A stretch of DNA of 36,159 nucleotides from Tulasnella sp. 424 (GCA_019633425.1 WSUB01000276.1:1-36159), one strand, 5' to 3'; numbered from the stretch's first letter, positions 1 to 11,253 are shown. Notes: generated by a model from the sequence alone, not told the origin. Numbers and translations: made by a program.

Positions 1-940
1 ATTACGGGGTGCTGACGCTGAAGTGGTTGGAAGTCCGTAGAACGTGGGAACGCCCATCGTTATGAAAACAGCTGTAATTAGGCCCGGCGGACTCTCAAAA
101 GCTTGATTCAAACTCCGACATATTGCGAACCTTCAACTTCGACGCTCACGCTCGCGCTAAAGTTCTAGTACGACTGCTTTGCTCATAGTCTCCTGCTGGA
201 AGCTGATGAAACGCGCTCGGTCGCTGACCGCAGACGAATGAGTTTTCTGGATGGAAAGTTCATCCAACTCACACAAGAATAAGCACGCTGTAAATCTTCT
301 ATGATTGATGCAGCCACGGAACTCACGGTTAAAGGACTTTGTGGGTGGAGTCGAGCTCTCCATCTAGATACTGGGATATTCATGCCGGTATGACCGACCC
401 GATTGAGACGCCACATATGCACGCCTGCACAATTACCACAGCTAGTATCCACACTCACTTGCGAAGCTTCATGGTAGTACTACAATCGTAGCAAATCATC
501 TAGACAAACGGATGGCTAAAAGCATTACAGAGCGTAACATGATGATGAGTCAGGCAAGAACGATGAAAACTGCGAGCAAATAACCAGTGCGGGGTAATTC
601 CATCCTCGACGATGCAAAACAACAAAGGAGAGTGCAACAGAGGGTTGGAAAAAGACGCTGAGAAAAACGATAAATATGGGAATTTAGAACGAAGTGCGCT
701 TGGCACGGAATAACCAAAAGCTAGGCCTAAACGAGCAATCTCTACGAGGATAGGTTTCATTTTCGAGGCGCGAAATACGGCAGAAGTAAGATGGAAGACG
801 AAAGGATATTGGTTGTCCAGTAGACCGCTAGCCTGCTTGGGGAAGGGGATGAAGGGTATTCTTGGTGGTATGATGAAACGACGCGAGGCATTTCTGCCAT
901 TGGCCGATGACGCATTTGCAATCAGCACCACGGTCCAAAT
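1..940 (-). repeat. U1 tail, conserved 3' region of the first family A unit
   Basis: This is the region downstream of the U1 stop codon, cut by the window edge. It shares ordered segments with the tails of the other units: the CATCCTCGA segment near 600, the CATGCCGGTATGACC segment near 382, the GGTCGCTGACCGCAGACGAATG segment split around 218-240, and TCAAACTCCGACAT near 108-120 (all on the + strand). Frames in it are short and differ between copies, so I see no confident gene. It is probably 3' untranslated or intergenic sequence, or a decayed second gene. Confidence 0.6.
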
Positions 941-991
941 TACGATCGGTGCATCGCCCATCTTGACAGGCATCCCTTTGGGGTACCCATG

Positions 992-1425
992 CTAGTCCGC
1001 ATAATGTGCAGGAGGAGGAGGACAAGGGAATGCAGCTGCTGACATTGGGTATGGGCCTTGGTTCGTTGAGCCATGCTGAGGGCCATGAACCGCAGCTTCT
1101 TGGGCGGCGGTTGGAAGGGGGGAGTCGATAACACGGCGGGCCCACCCACTAAAAATCGGCCAATGCTCGTCCATCCACTCCGCCGTGCATGAAACATATC
1201 GCCTGTATCGACCGTAAGGTGCCGGCATAGGTGGTTGTTCAACCTGTCGTGCTTCTTCTGCTGGAGCCGATCCGCTCGTTGTGAAGACGCAGCGAAAGAT
1301 GCACATAGAGAACAGAATGATACCTAACTCAGCGAGGAGATGCCGCGCCATTAGGTTACATATGAGTTGTAAATTGCCGAAGCGCGTTACCCACTGTTAA
1401 TGATACAGACGGCCAGCCCCTTCAT
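992..1425 (-). CDS. Family A small membrane-anchored protein, subtype A1 (U1)
   Basis: Two exons on the minus strand: exon 1 is 1425-1395 (31 nt) and exon 2 is 1323-992. The 71-nt intron has donor GTGGGT and an acceptor ending GAGTTAG. The product is 120 residues. Residues 4-20 are hydrophobic (LAVCIINSIILFSMCIF) and could be a signal anchor. The core EWMDEHWPIFSGWARRVID lies at 59-77, followed by a Pro-rich tail ending AHYAD. The start was chosen because every copy has ATG at this place with a 31-nt exon and a phase-1 intron. A TATA box lies 185 nt upstream. No indel breaks the frame relative to U5 or U8. The function is not recognised. Membrane location is inferred from hydrophobicity alone. 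Confidence 0.72.
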
Positions 1426-1597
1426 TTTGCTCTAGAGGATATATGTCGGGTATGTGTATGGTCACAAAGTCGGAGGCCGATGGAGGTCGTTTGGGTCACC
1501 GTCAGAAATAGAGTGGTTGCAAGTTTATGGAACAAGTAGTGAAGCACCAAGTGAGAGGTATGAAAGCTGAGTGAAGAGTGGAGAGAGGGATGGGATG

Positions 1598-1612
1598 GAC
1601 CATCTTTATACA
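1598..1612 (-). promoter_or_regulatory. U1 promoter, TATA box
   Basis: TATAAAGATGGTCCATCCC is read on the minus strand, with TATAAAG at 1610-1604. The same block stands 171-210 nt before the ATG of each main family A copy. A pyrimidine-rich leader with TTTCATACCTC follows, as in the other units. Confidence 0.6.
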
Positions 1613-1784
1613 TGAAATGGTGCTGGCTCTCTGGACCCTGAGTCGGCGGATTGCAGGCGCTGGTAGTCTGACAACATCTCAGGGAATTACCTCCATGCCC
1701 CTTACCAGCCCCTTGGGTTCACGGCATTGGTGATACGTTCGGGAATTCCTACTCTTGTCATGTAGAGGACCTCATGTCTCGAAC

Positions 1785-2175
1785 CCCATATTCACCCCCT
1801 CCCGTCTCCTTGGACGGTTCGTGCTGGGCGGTAATTTCGAAATTGGAAGTTTAGATTTTAACCCACATTGCAATTATCGGCTCAGATAAAGCCGTCCAAG
1901 CGCTTTGAGACGCCAGACCCCCGTTCCCGAGTTGCCGCGGAATTGAGGGACCATTCACTGCATCCTGGGCGCATTGTTCGACCCGTGATCACGTGACGTC
2001 CACATGTACATGCGGATTCCGGCCACGCCATGCTCTGGATAGACCTGCATGAGTAGGGGGAAGGAGCTAACTATAGAGAAGTTCGATCGTTCCAAAACGC
2101 TACCCGGAGAGCCATTCCAGTGGTGTAGGGGGATGCGTACATACCTTATTAGGTTCACACGTCTGGATGGTTAGG
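1785..2175. repeat. Block G, copy 1 (paired with 28555-28760)
   Basis: The strings CATTCACCCCCTC, GTGCTGGGCGGTAATTTCG and, further on, TGCTCTGGAT recur in the same order at 28555-28700. The second copy is shorter. No reading frame is shared by the two. It is the left end of the large duplication that pairs 1.8-8.7 kb with 28.6-35.8 kb. Confidence 0.6.
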
Positions 2176-2179
2176 TGGG

Positions 2180-3150
2180 TTCACGATCATCCATTCCACC
2201 AAGATGGGTGGGAAAGGGGAACCGGGAGATTGGGTCGAAACAGGAAGGAGGTGCGTACGGCGGCGCGGGTACCTCTTGAGATGAAGTTTACAAAGCCAAG
2301 CCCTGAATTTCCGAACTACCTGAACCTTATCCTTCTCCGTCCCCACAACATTCTCGCTCTCTCGGATGATCCCGAATCCTCCGTACTCATGTTTCCTTTC
2401 TCCCTTTATCATATGGCCCTGTGTCCTTGAGGCAAAATTTAAACTTCGATGTTTAAGAGTTTCTTCCAGGATAGATACTTCTTCGCTCCGTCCTGCTCCA
2501 CCCAATCACTCTTCCTTGTTCGGCTTCCCTACTAACATAGTCGCCATCAAATCGTCTAAGCTATTTGATTCAAAGACTCCTGTCCTGCGAGGTGTTACCG
2601 CCGCCGTCCAATTCAAACAGAGCTCTTCTTCTCCTTGGTTCCTGAGTAGCACTGCCCTAAGCGAGTAGTTCCCGGTTGCTGACGTGACCAAATCATGACC
2701 GTTCCTTCGGAGAAACGTATTTTCACGCCCGGTGCGGTACACCGAAGGGTGGCGCGCACAAGTGGGTTTTCATCCTCCTCACTCCTTCGCATTTGAAAAT
2801 GCCTTTTCGGTGAGTCCCTGGCGTCGGAGCGGGCTTTATGATGGCTTGCGCACTCGATAAAGTAGAAACGATCGAAGCAAGTCTTCATACGGGTGCACTG
2901 TCACTCGGGGATATCGTCCCTGGGGAGGAAAAAATCCTCTCACAGTCGATTTCTATGACAACACTAAGGACTACATTTACCAACAGAAAGAGTTATTATG
3001 TCGGCTAAGGAGAAACCTATACATTTGACAAGATCTATTCCGGCATCGCCGCATTACTGAGAGACCTGGTGCGCTCATCCGTACTCTTCAGCGCGTGAAG
3101 AAACGGTTAATATTTACTGTACATATAGAAGAATTTGGTGCCATTACAAA
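2180..3150. other. No gene seen
   Basis: Only short overlapping frames on both strands, none matched elsewhere in the window. I see no promoter or splice pattern like that of the family A units and no repeat shared with other blocks. Confidence 0.5.
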
Positions 3151-3310
3151 GCTTAACGGTCGGGTAGGCAAGTCCGATCACAGTTGTCGCTAGGTCGGAC
3201 TCGGGTTGAGCATATCATACAGGTGGCAAAAGACGCCGTCTAAGCCACTGGGTACAGATGGCGGGTGTAGAAGCGAGGACTAGAGGACCAAACTGAAGAA
3301 TGGGCGTGAA
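3150..3310 (-). pseudogene. Block E relic, copy 1
   Basis: Minus-strand translation gives SGLDGVFCHLYDMLNPSPT, then in-frame stops, then SDLPTRPLSFVMAPNSS. It aligns with the open frame at 29879-29670 (SGLHGTLCHLYDVLDPGQT, SDLSTRSAIFVMTPDSS). Just upstream, LVLASTPAIC matches SVIASTSTIR of the other copy, displaced by a 4-nt insertion. This copy therefore has nonsense codons and a frameshift and is dead. The family is not recognised. Keeping amino-acid similarity across a paired block suggests that an ancestral exon was read on this strand. Confidence 0.45.
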
Positions 3311-3677
3311 GAGAAATGCGCGTTCTAGATGAAGCGAAAAAAAATTCGGAGTGAGATGCCAGCCCAGGACTCGGAATATTACCTTGTCTTGATTGCAGGT
3401 ATATATATCAGCCCGCAAGGGCCTAAGGATGGATGTATCAGATTCATGGTCCGGTGAGAGTGGAGTCAGAAGGGTCAGATTGGGAAGTGATGACGGTTCT
3501 CATACCTCGATGCTGGATTGAGAAGGTTTGAGTCGTGGAGGGGGAGAATTGGTGGGATGGCAAGGAGCGTTTAAAAAGGTGCCCGGGACGAGGGAAACTA
3601 TGACGTGTGTCAGGGACCTCAGTTGACTTTACAATGGGTGCAACGTCGTTCTTCAATTGGAGATCCGCACACTGGAT

Positions 3678-3950
3678 TTAAAAATCTGCTGGAGGAAGCC
3701 ATAAAGGAGCCACAGCGACCGGGTCTCGGTTTCGAGGGCGGGGCTCGAGCTCTGGCATGGTGGGTGCCGCGACATGGCTGGGGTCGAAGCGGTCGAGAAA
3801 ACGGCAGGCGCGGCGAGAGATGAGTAGCCCGTGATCGACCAACAATTCCAGGGTAGTTAGAACCCAATGGAAGTGATAATTGTGGGTCTCGGGATGTGGG
3901 GTGGGTTCACACCAAAAGGTCTGGAGCGAGCCTGTGGAAACTGACGGCAA
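3678..3950 (-). pseudogene. Divergent family A C-terminal exon or relic
   Basis: The minus frame runs to a TAA at 3680-3678 and contains HFHWVLTTLELLVDHG and LLISRRACRFLDRF, followed by a proline- and arginine-rich tail. The layout resembles the core of U10 (WLYVRSTLDWLGDRG, ITRFTRAILDRV), with LD at the same place and a Pro-rich C-terminus. No 31-nt first exon, hydrophobic N-terminus or TATA box was found in register upstream. It is either an old family A member whose 5' half has gone or a distant paralog with a different gene structure. The assignment rests on weak similarity. Confidence 0.35.
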
Positions 3951-4130
3951 TCGAGCTCAAAAGCCCCAGACGTGGACGAAGCGGTGGATTTAAAACAGGA
4001 ACACTCGGGGAGGTGGGTTTGCAAAGGAATCGACAGCTCGATGACATGAATTTGAATTCCAGTGTAACACCAAAAGATCCGAGGAGACAACATCCGTCAC
4101 TGGTGATTGACCTTTGGCATTAGGCTGAGC
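3950..4130. repeat. Block F, copy 1 (paired with 30465-30670)
   Basis: GAGGTGGGTTTG, CGACAGCTCGATG, ACACCAAAA and TCACTGGTGAT recur in order at about 30520-30620. A plus-strand frame is partly preserved (EVGLxRxRQLDxMNxN), but a 4-nt length difference breaks it just upstream, and substitutions are not concentrated at third positions. I treat it as a non-coding repeat. Confidence 0.55.
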
Positions 4131-4264
4131 AATTTCGAGCTTCAAAGTCCCTAACCAAGGGGACAAACTTAACGGAAGGACACAAAAAGTTAGCGACTTG
4201 TGGACAGCATCGGCCAGGTAGGTTCCATAATCGCGAGTCCAGCCCGAGGTCACTCACTAGATTT

Positions 4265-5723
4265 AACATTCTAGTCCAGGAGACGGTCGACGAAGAGGCA
4301 AGGCGACTGGCGAGCGGTTCCGAGACCGAGACGCTGGTTTCAAAATATGGAAGTCCTGCAGCACGATCGCTGTTTGGCTGGGTACATGAGGTGCTACACA
4401 GTCGAGAAAGCTGATCAAGATGGGATGACTAATGGGTGATCTGTCATAAACCAGTCATTGCAGTCCAGACCCTTCCTTCGTACCGGTCAGAATGAGATAA
4501 GATACCAGTTCTTCTTTAGAAGGTTGTGAAAGCTGTGCTTGATAGATGATGAGGAAGCAGATGAAGAGGGTGACGGTGCAACTTGAGGGGCCCATCAGCC
4601 ATGCGCAGGGCCCGATGAGTCTTCCGAGCCTCGAGGCATGTGAAACCTGGCGTGCGATAGTTCAGATAAACTACGGGCAATCTTGTTGTCGTTTGATGTA
4701 TGTAAATAAACCACGGTTAAATATCTAACGGTCAGGCACTCGTCGCGTAAGTGTCCCAGAACTTTGGGGAAAATGTGGGGCCGTAGAAGATCAGCCCAAT
4801 AGAGCACGGACTGGAGGCAAGATAAGGAACAAAGCCTAAGCTCTCTATTCAAACTCTGAAATATCACGACTTTTGACGCAAGGGCTCACGGTAAAGTTAT
4901 GTGGCCGTTTGCTCGCAGACTCCTGTTCTGGGCTTATGAGGCAGCGCTTGTGAAGTCGTCATTGACCGTAAATGAATGGCTTTTTAAGCCTTTTGCCTCT
5001 CAGAGTGGATATCCAGCTACGGGCTGAACCAAGAAAAATAGAGCATCGATCGTGTTTTACAGTTGCAGTAATGCATCGCGGTCGAGAGAGTCTTTGGGTC
5101 GAGGTCAAGTTCTCCAGCGAAACATTTTACGGCGATGCCAGCACGACCGCCCAACCTCCGATGGAGACGCCAACCCCTCCAAAATACTGAAGCTCGTATC
5201 CATACTGATGTGCGCACTTTAGTAACGTTGCAGCAAATCAGCGAATACATTAGGCGAGTTCATGGCTGAGCGCAAGCTAAATTACAAGTCTGCCAAGCTG
5301 AGCCGTGAAAAACGCTAGCAAAACTACTCAAGGGTAATACATCATCATAGCATCGATCCTCGATGGTGGAAAGCAAAAAAAGAAGAGGGGGGAATGCGGA
5401 GAGGCCGTACCGACAGCCGGAAGAATAGCGGTGAAAGATGGGAAGAGATGGGGAGTAGGAAAGCTGGAGGTGGAATTTCGGAGAACGAAGTGCACTTGGA
5501 ATAGAGGTGGGATCCAAAAAAACACGAGAGAACAAACTAGACAGCTGCAGATGGCTTGAGATTTGGCTGAAGTAAGATAGGAATATAAAAGGTCTAGGTT
5601 GATTAGAAGGCTTTTAGTCAGGAAGAAGGATGGGGGAGGGTGTCCTCACTGAGATAGTCCATACAATACAAAACGGGAAACCGAGAGTAATGGATTTGGG
5701 GGAAGGGGCGTGAGGCAATTACG
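4265..5723 (-). repeat. U2 tail
   Basis: Downstream region of U2. Going away from the gene it holds a T-rich segment (minus strand), the GCCTAATGTATTCGCTGATT segment near 5240, the GGTGAACTC-like and TCAAACTCTGA segments near 4850, the GTATGTAAATAAACCACGGT segment near 4695, and a terminal part with GTCGACGAAGAGGCAAGGCG near 4287. The same order is found in the U4, U5b, U7 and U9 tails. No frame is conserved end to end. Confidence 0.6.
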
Positions 5724-5804
5724 CTGTTGGACGATGACGCGCGCACGTTGACGTCAGGGTCAGTCAAGCTTGAAACGGGTGCAGCGCTAGAATTCGAAAC
5801 ATAC
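5724..5804 (-). other. Candidate 3' UTR intron of U2
   Basis: Nine bases after the U2 stop codon the minus strand reads AAAG/GTATGT, a good fungal donor, and 81 nt later CCAACAG/CGTAATT, a plausible acceptor. Both ends recur in U6, U7 and U9 at matching places. Splicing here would leave the stop codon and protein unchanged. Confidence 0.35.
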
Positions 5805-5812
5805 CTTTGGCA

Positions 5813-6236
5813 CTAGTCCTCATGATGTACAAGAGGAGAAGAACGAGGGACTACCATTGCCGGGATAGGATGTGGGTTTCGGTTCATGGGACCAGGGTGT
5901 GGGCCATGGACTTCACGTGCGTTGGCGTCCCGGTTATTTGGAAGGACGTGGTCGAGAAAAGGGTGAGGCCAGCGAGTGATAACTAGCCAATGCTCATCTA
6001 GCCATTCCGCTGTGCCTTGGACGGATTGCCTGTATCGAACGTAGGATACCGGCATAGCGGGTCGTTCAATTTGTCGCGCACCTTCTACCGGAGCCAGTCC
6101 AATCCTCGTGGAAACGTAACGCAGGATGCCTGAAGAGAACAGGTTGAGACCTAACGCAGTATTAACTTATAGAGAACTTGCAAGCTCCCATAATGTGCTA
6201 CTTACTGTTGATGATAAGGGCGGCCAGTTCCGGCAT
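5813..6236 (-). CDS. Family A small membrane-anchored protein, subtype A2 (U2)
   Basis: Exon 1 is 6236-6206 (31 nt) and exon 2 is 6150-5813. The 55-nt intron has donor GTAAGT and an acceptor ending GCGTTAG. The product is 122 residues. The N-terminus LAALIINSLNLFSSGIL is moderately hydrophobic. The core EWLDEHWLVITRWPHPFLD is at 59-77, followed by a Pro/His-rich tail ending LVHHED. It is two to six residues longer than the other A2 products because of an in-frame NAREVHG stretch. The start is supported by the conserved 31-nt exon and by a TATA box 172 nt upstream. A candidate intron lies directly after the stop. Function unknown. Confidence 0.72.
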
Positions 6237-6401
6237 ATTGTTCTACGGTATCTCTACTCGAGTCGATGTGCGGTGTTGATGCGTTCGGGTCACGTTCGGA
6301 AAGAGAGTGATGGGACGAGTTATAGAACAGGTGAAGCAAGAATACAAAGTAAGAGGTATGAAAGATCAGCGAGAGGTGAAGAGAGGAGGGAATGAACCAT
6401 C

Positions 6402-6408
6402 CTTTATA
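6402..6408 (-). promoter_or_regulatory. U2 promoter, TATA box
   Basis: TATAAAGGATGGTTCATTCC on the minus strand, 172 nt before the ATG. It lies between the A1 and A2 promoter types: it keeps GGTTCA, as in A2, but has TATAAAG, as in A1. The leader carries CACCTGTTCTATAACTCG, shared with other A2 units. Confidence 0.55.
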
Positions 6409-6489
6409 CGAGCTTGGGGTTGACCAAGATATTCATTCAGATTGAGTTGCAACCGGAACTTGGTCGCTGCAAGCTTGACAGCCTAAAAA

Positions 6490-7330
6490 AAGAAATTTCT
6501 CTGCGGCACATTTTCGTTCCTCACACCCCGGCCACACCCTCACCCTTCCTCCTCTCTTCTCTGCGACTGAATCGACCATAAGAAGCTGTCGAGTCATATT
6601 AGGTCTCTGACTAAGCGTTTAACGCTGCATATCCTGACAGCCTCCTTACGTTTATGGGAAGATCTTAAGAGTCTGCACGCTCTCAAGTCGAACTTGCGAA
6701 TTAGACTTGCTGCACGTCGTCAAGGTGGAACCCCAAATCTTAGTAGCTCTATTAGTCAGAACCTTCTGCGCTTTTCATTAATACTCGGGCTGATCACCCC
6801 CCTTACGGAATCCCGCACACAGTCCTGCGTATAGTCTCCCCACGTTCGTCCCTGATCATCCCACCAGCACTCACCGACACCGCCACAGGACAAAGGCGAC
6901 ATAGGCTACGTCTTAGTAGTTATCATGCCAATTGTCATAGCGAACGCTCCTTTGATATCGTGTTCCGTACCAGTTCGAAGCCGATTACGATCGCTCTCGT
7001 GGACTCAAGAGCTTGCAAACCTTCTATGGTGTATCATCACGTCACGTGGTAGGTCACTCGGCCCTCCGCCGACGTTCCTGGGTGGAAACACTGCCAAGCC
7101 TTTACGAAACCAGAGGGATATTATCTGCAATACAACCCTGTTGAAGAAAACGCCGGACTCCGCCACGCGGCCTTCTACATTCCCGAAACACGGCAACCAC
7201 GCACCAGCAGATGATTCTTGAGTTGACTTTTCTCAAACGCGTGCTACTATGGAGGTCACACCTCAGGGGAGGCTTCGGCTGGGATGATTGGAATTAAATA
7301 GGGTGCGGACGATGTTGGTTGCACCTGATG
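6490..7330 (+). repeat. Block C, copy 1, decayed coding block
   Basis: Aligned with 21865-22640 throughout and with 33130-33640 in its right part. Shared strings include GCGACTGAATCGACCATAAG, GTCGAACTTGCGAATTA and CTCAAACGCGTG. The plus strand gives peptide fragments like those of the other copies: PSADVPGWKHCQAF, GNHAPADDS followed by a stop, then SQTRATMEVTP. They lie in different frames here and a nonsense codon follows ADDS, so this copy is inactive. Function not recognised. Confidence 0.5.
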
Positions 7331-7649
7331 ATTCGTACCGCTACTGCTATACATACACTCACACGCTCTCTTTCTCGAAGACCTGAGATTTAATACCCGG
7401 TGATTCCACCCTTCATTTGAGGCAGCGGCATCACTCTGTTTTCATCCGCCAGCGGCAGTGGTTAGTTTCCTTGGCTGTATTTCTGGTGGTTCCAGCATTC
7501 CATGACACATCAGCTACAGAGCGATCAAGGCTAGCAGAGTTTGCGAGGGTGCAAGTTAAGCCACGTCAATGACATCCACGGGCTGCGCACAGGCTGACGG
7601 ACCTACGACGCCGACTTGCAATCATCCAGGCGGTCATAGTCGGAACCGC

Positions 7650-8010
7650 TCGGAGTTGACTAAATAAACTCATCGTCGCTCTTGATATCTTTATTCTACT
7701 ATCTCACAATGGGTTTCGGATTCCATCGAGCATTTGCCATTTGATGCGCTCCACCGTGAGCGCCCACACGTCGGTTGGAACAACGGTCGAGGAGATCGTT
7801 CGACATGCCAAGGGTGCCACAGAAGAAGTCATGGAAGATACTTAGACAGCTTATTTCAAGTACTGGTGTAGCCAGATATTGAGCGGACCACTCATGATTA
7901 TAAATACCGTGTTATGAACATCAGCCTAAATGAACGGAGATAAGCTCCCAACTCCTCGAGTCGGTCATAGTCTGGCCTGCTTCAATGAGGATGAAGTACA
8001 ACAGGAAGCG
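7650..8010. repeat. Block H, copy 1 (paired with 34025-34375)
   Basis: TTGGATTCCATCG-like, GTTGGAACAA, CGAGGAGATCG, ATATTGAGCGGACCAC and TGAATGAACGGAGATAA are shared in order with the second copy. A short plus frame reads TSVGTTVEEIVRHAKGATEE and partly matches LVGTRVEEIAPRAKGPA in the other copy, which has stops on either side. The 3' part also resembles the middle of block J. Probably decayed. Confidence 0.5.
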
Positions 8011-8270
8011 AGAATACGAAAGAAGAGGAGAAGCAGCAGCAGCATACAGGACCGAGGCAATTAACGAAAAGCGACAGTGTGCAGAAAAGCGGCGGCAGCA
8101 TACGAAGCGTGAGAACTATTGAACATAGGGCACAACGCAAGGGAAAAGGAAGGAACCGATGGAAGATGTTGAACCATGCACGAGTCCCGACAAGGACGCG
8201 CCGGTGGTGGCTCAAAACGGAAAAGAGAGCGAGGAGACCATTCTTTATCCGTAAACTCGCCTGTCCGGCG
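8011..8270. other. Purine-rich spacer, no gene seen
   Basis: The + strand is rich in A and G with a short AGCAGCAGCAGCA run near 8031. On the minus strand it would be a pyrimidine-rich leader. The overlapping minus frame from 8353 down to 7982 has hydrophobic stretches, but they come from the pyrimidine content, so I do not call it a gene. Confidence 0.4.
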
Positions 8271-8479
8271 GCTACAGTATTAGTGCCTGATGAGGAGGCC
8301 CCGATGATAGAGTCAGAGAAGGTCATCGATAGCCCGTGAATGGATGATTTCATACCTACTAATGGTTGATTAAAGGTACGGGACTGATGAGGAAAGCGAA
8401 GGGCGAGGAGAATGTGGGCTTAATTCGGATAACGTAAGGGTCAGGACCGGTCCAGGATGCACGTTGCGTTGCACATTCA

Positions 8480-8670
8480 CCTCGCGACAATCAAACCTTC
8501 GATGATGGACTGGAGAAGAAGGCTGTAAAGCAGCCAGTGAGACTTGGCCAAGGTCTTGGAGGTGGCGCTCGACTGCGTTGTCATCGAATGTGTGACCAAT
8601 TCCGTCGTGTGGGAGGACGCGGTCGAGAATGGCATGAGGAAAGCCCGCACGCCGGCTCCCGCCTTCCTGT
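8480..8670 (-). pseudogene. Truncated U10-like relic
   Basis: The minus strand reads FPHAILDRVLPHDG, then FDDNAVERHLQDL and AALQPSSPVHHRRF. This follows the second half of U10 (AILDRVVLADGN, IDDHLVEARRQD, VALQPPPPVPVHT). Stops lie immediately upstream in this frame, and no hydrophobic N-terminus or first exon is present. The shared flanking block (8270-8690 against 35340-35770) shows that it is the duplicate of U10 with its 5' half lost. The stop at the U10 position is also missing, so the frame runs on. Confidence 0.5.
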
Positions 8671-8699
8671 TTCGATTAATGCTTCTAGCATATGTCAAG

Positions 8700-9075
8700 A
8701 TGACATAAAGACAGCCAAGGAAACGTCCCGTTTTGATAGCTGCATTAGGCTATATTGCTCACCTCACGTCAACTATCATAAGCTTCGAGAAACGCGTTTA
8801 GGCTTCGCACTAGAAATTGGTCAACACCCCCAACCACTCCAAGCTTTCGCACGATTGAGGCGAGATCCTCCAATCAGAGGAGAGGGATACGCAATAGCCA
8901 TGATCGGACAGCCAGTCAGCAGGGCAAACGAATATTCTACCAAGCCATCCGTCATTACGGAAAAGATGCTTTACGTACCTCGGGGTGAGCGACACAGTCC
9001 TTCGTTGTTCCGGTGACACTTCTACGGACAAGCGCCAGCGGGGATGATCCTTCATTGATGATGTAAAAAGTGAGC
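8700..9075. other. No gene seen
   Basis: A plus frame crosses from 8537 to 9016 and a minus frame covers 8810-9097. Neither has a matching frame elsewhere, and the plus frame is antisense to the U10-like relic at its left end. No promoter or splice structure stands out. Confidence 0.4.
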
Positions 9076-9079
9076 CTAT

Positions 9080-9950
9080 TGGTGGACGAGGAGGCAAGGC
9101 GACCTGCTACCGGTTCTGAGGCCGGGTCACCACTTCGGAAACGAGGAGCCTTGCGAGGTCGCTGACCATAGACAAATGAGTTTTTGTATTGAATTCATCT
9201 AGATCTGTGCTTACCCAGGAGAAGTACACTATAAATCTTCTGTGACTGATGCAGCAACGTAATAACACGATCGGTTCGGTTGGGTCGACAGCGTAACCAC
9301 TCCACGGAGATATCCATGCCGGTATGACCTACACCGATGGATACGCCACATGCGCGCATGCCGCCATCGTTACTACCACATCCATATCGACACTGGTGTA
9401 CGCGGTTTAGTACCATTATGCCAAGGCATCGAGACGAACGTATACATGGCTAAAAGCATTACAGAACATAGTGGAATTCGAATCCGGCCAGAACGATGAA
9501 AACCCGCTTGTAAATAACCAGTAGAGGGTATGTCCATGCTCGATGTTGTAAGACAACAAATGAGAATACACCGGAGAGTTCGAAAAGAATCGGAGATAAA
9601 TACGAGAGGTAGCATAACAGAGAATGAGGCTCGGACAGCGAAGTGTACTTGGCACGGGATAAGTGAGAAACAGGAAGTAGCAAACTACTTATGCGACGCA
9701 AGGTTTCCTTTTTTGGGACGAGAGATATCGATATTCCAGAAGTAAAATAGGAGAGGAAAGGGTATTGGATGTCCAGAGAATCCTTAACCTGCTACGGGGT
9801 ATTTTTGGGGAAGAGGATGGGAGGGTATTCCTGCAAAGGTAATCCGAATCTACAATCGAGGGGCGGGATGGGAACGCTTGAGGCATCTTCTGCCGTTAGA
9901 TGGCGCGCTTTGTTCTCGTTCGAAATTGCGATCGGTGCATCGCGCATTTG
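9080..9950 (-). repeat. U3 tail, shortened
   Basis: Contains the T-rich segment, the TATACGTTCGTCTCGATGCC segment near 9435 and the CATGCCGGTATGACC segment near 9316, as in U1, U5 and U8. It then jumps straight from the GGTCGCTGACCATAGAC segment (9155) to the terminal GAGGCAAGGCGAC segment (9085). About 1 kb present in the U2, U5b and U9 tails is missing, which points to an internal deletion. Confidence 0.55.
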
Positions 9951-9978
9951 ATTAGCATCCCATTGCGGGGTCTCTACT

Positions 9979-10376
9979 CTAGTCCTCGTCGTGTGTAGGA
10001 CGAGGAGGACAAGGGAATGCAGTTGCTGGTATTGGGCGTGGGCCTTGGTTCGTTAGTCCTGGCTGAGTACCATGAACTGCAGCTTCTTGGGTGTCGGTTG
10101 GAAGAAGGTGGTCGAGAACGCAGCGGGCCCACCGACTAAATATCGGCCAATGCTCGTCCATCCACTCCGCCGTAAATTGAGCATATCGCCTGTATCGAGT
10201 ATCGAGTGATGGCGTAGGTGGTTGTTCAATCCGTTACACATCTTCTAGAGGAGCTGGTCAATTCGTCGTAGAGGTGAAGCGAAAGATGCGGAGAAAGCGC
10301 GGTTGAATTATATGGGACCGCAAACCGTAGAGGTGTAGTACTCATTGTTAATGATACAGGCGGCTAGTTCCTTCAT
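9979..10376 (-). pseudogene. Family A subtype A1 pseudogene (U3)
   Basis: The ATG at 10376 and its 31-nt first exon are kept (MKELAACIIN), but the donor is ATGAGT instead of GTGAGT. About 38 nt holding the intron end and the acceptor are deleted relative to U5. In exon 2 the GGA of NGPAP has become TGA, and the CAA of VQRIE has become TAA. The rest stays in frame (EWMDEHWPIFSRWARCVLD, tail ending PTHDED, same stop position). Four separate lesions make it non-functional. Its promoter still looks normal, so it could be transcribed. Confidence 0.7.
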
Positions 10377-10561
10377 TTTGCTACGGGGGATATATGGGCG
10401 GGCGGGCGTGGTGTCACCAAGTTGTGGTCGGTGGAAGATGTTCAGGTCACCTTGAGGGAGAGAGTGATCGCACGAGCTATAAAACAGGTAAGTGAAGCAA
10501 GGATACAAGGGAGTGGTATGCAGTATGAGCGAGAGGTGAAGAGAGGGGTGGGATGGACCGT

Positions 10562-10568
10562 CTTTATA
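10562..10568 (-). promoter_or_regulatory. U3 promoter, TATA box
   Basis: TATAAAGACGGTCCATCCC on the minus strand, 192 nt before the decayed ATG. It keeps the A1 consensus although the gene is broken. Confidence 0.5.
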
Positions 10569-11253
10569 TGGCGTAATATGCATTGGAATTGGCTCTGTGG
10601 TTGACCAGCACTCGAGGGAACTTTCTCTCCCGTTGAGGGTCGTGGCCAGATTCCTGTCTGCACAAAGGGACAAAGAAAATACCACTCCCGCGGATCCGGT
10701 CTAAACAAGGCAAAAGCCTTAATTAGCCGTGCACGGCACGAGGTCGCCCGCTATCTCTTGGCGAGGAGGCAAGGTGACCGGCTACTGGTTCAGAGGCCGA
10801 GACACTGGATCAGAAACGGGGAGTCTTCTGCACAATCGTTGTTTGGTTGGGTACATAAGGCATGCAGTTGAAAGAGCTGTTCAAGATGTGATGACTAATG
10901 GGTGACCTGTCATAGGCGTACCAATTATTACAATCTAGACCGGATGAAGCGGAAGGTGTTCTGTATCGGTCAGTACGAGATAAGATACGGAACAGACCTA
11001 ATACCAGTTCTCTTCAGAAGCTCGAGAAAGCCATTCTCGAAAGATGACCAGAAAGGCTCGAGAGCAGGTGGAGGGGGGTGGCGGTGAAAGCTAACAGCGT
11101 GACAAGCCTAGAGCTCCGGCATGCGAAACCTGGCACCAGTTGTTTTGTTGTAGTCTGACGCATGTAAATAAGCCACGGTTAAAATACGTTCGGTCAGGAA
11201 GTCGTGGTTTAAAATTCCCAGAACTTTGGGTAGAACGCGGTGGTCGAGGACCC

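Noticed and set aside
500..973. 157-codon minus-strand frame in the U1 tail
   Set aside because: Homologous parts of other tails have frameshifts and stops. Its hydrophobic look comes from the pyrimidine-rich strand.
8537..9016. 159-codon plus-strand frame
   Set aside because: It is antisense to the U10-like relic at its start and has no matching frame near 35.6-35.8 kb past the shared block.
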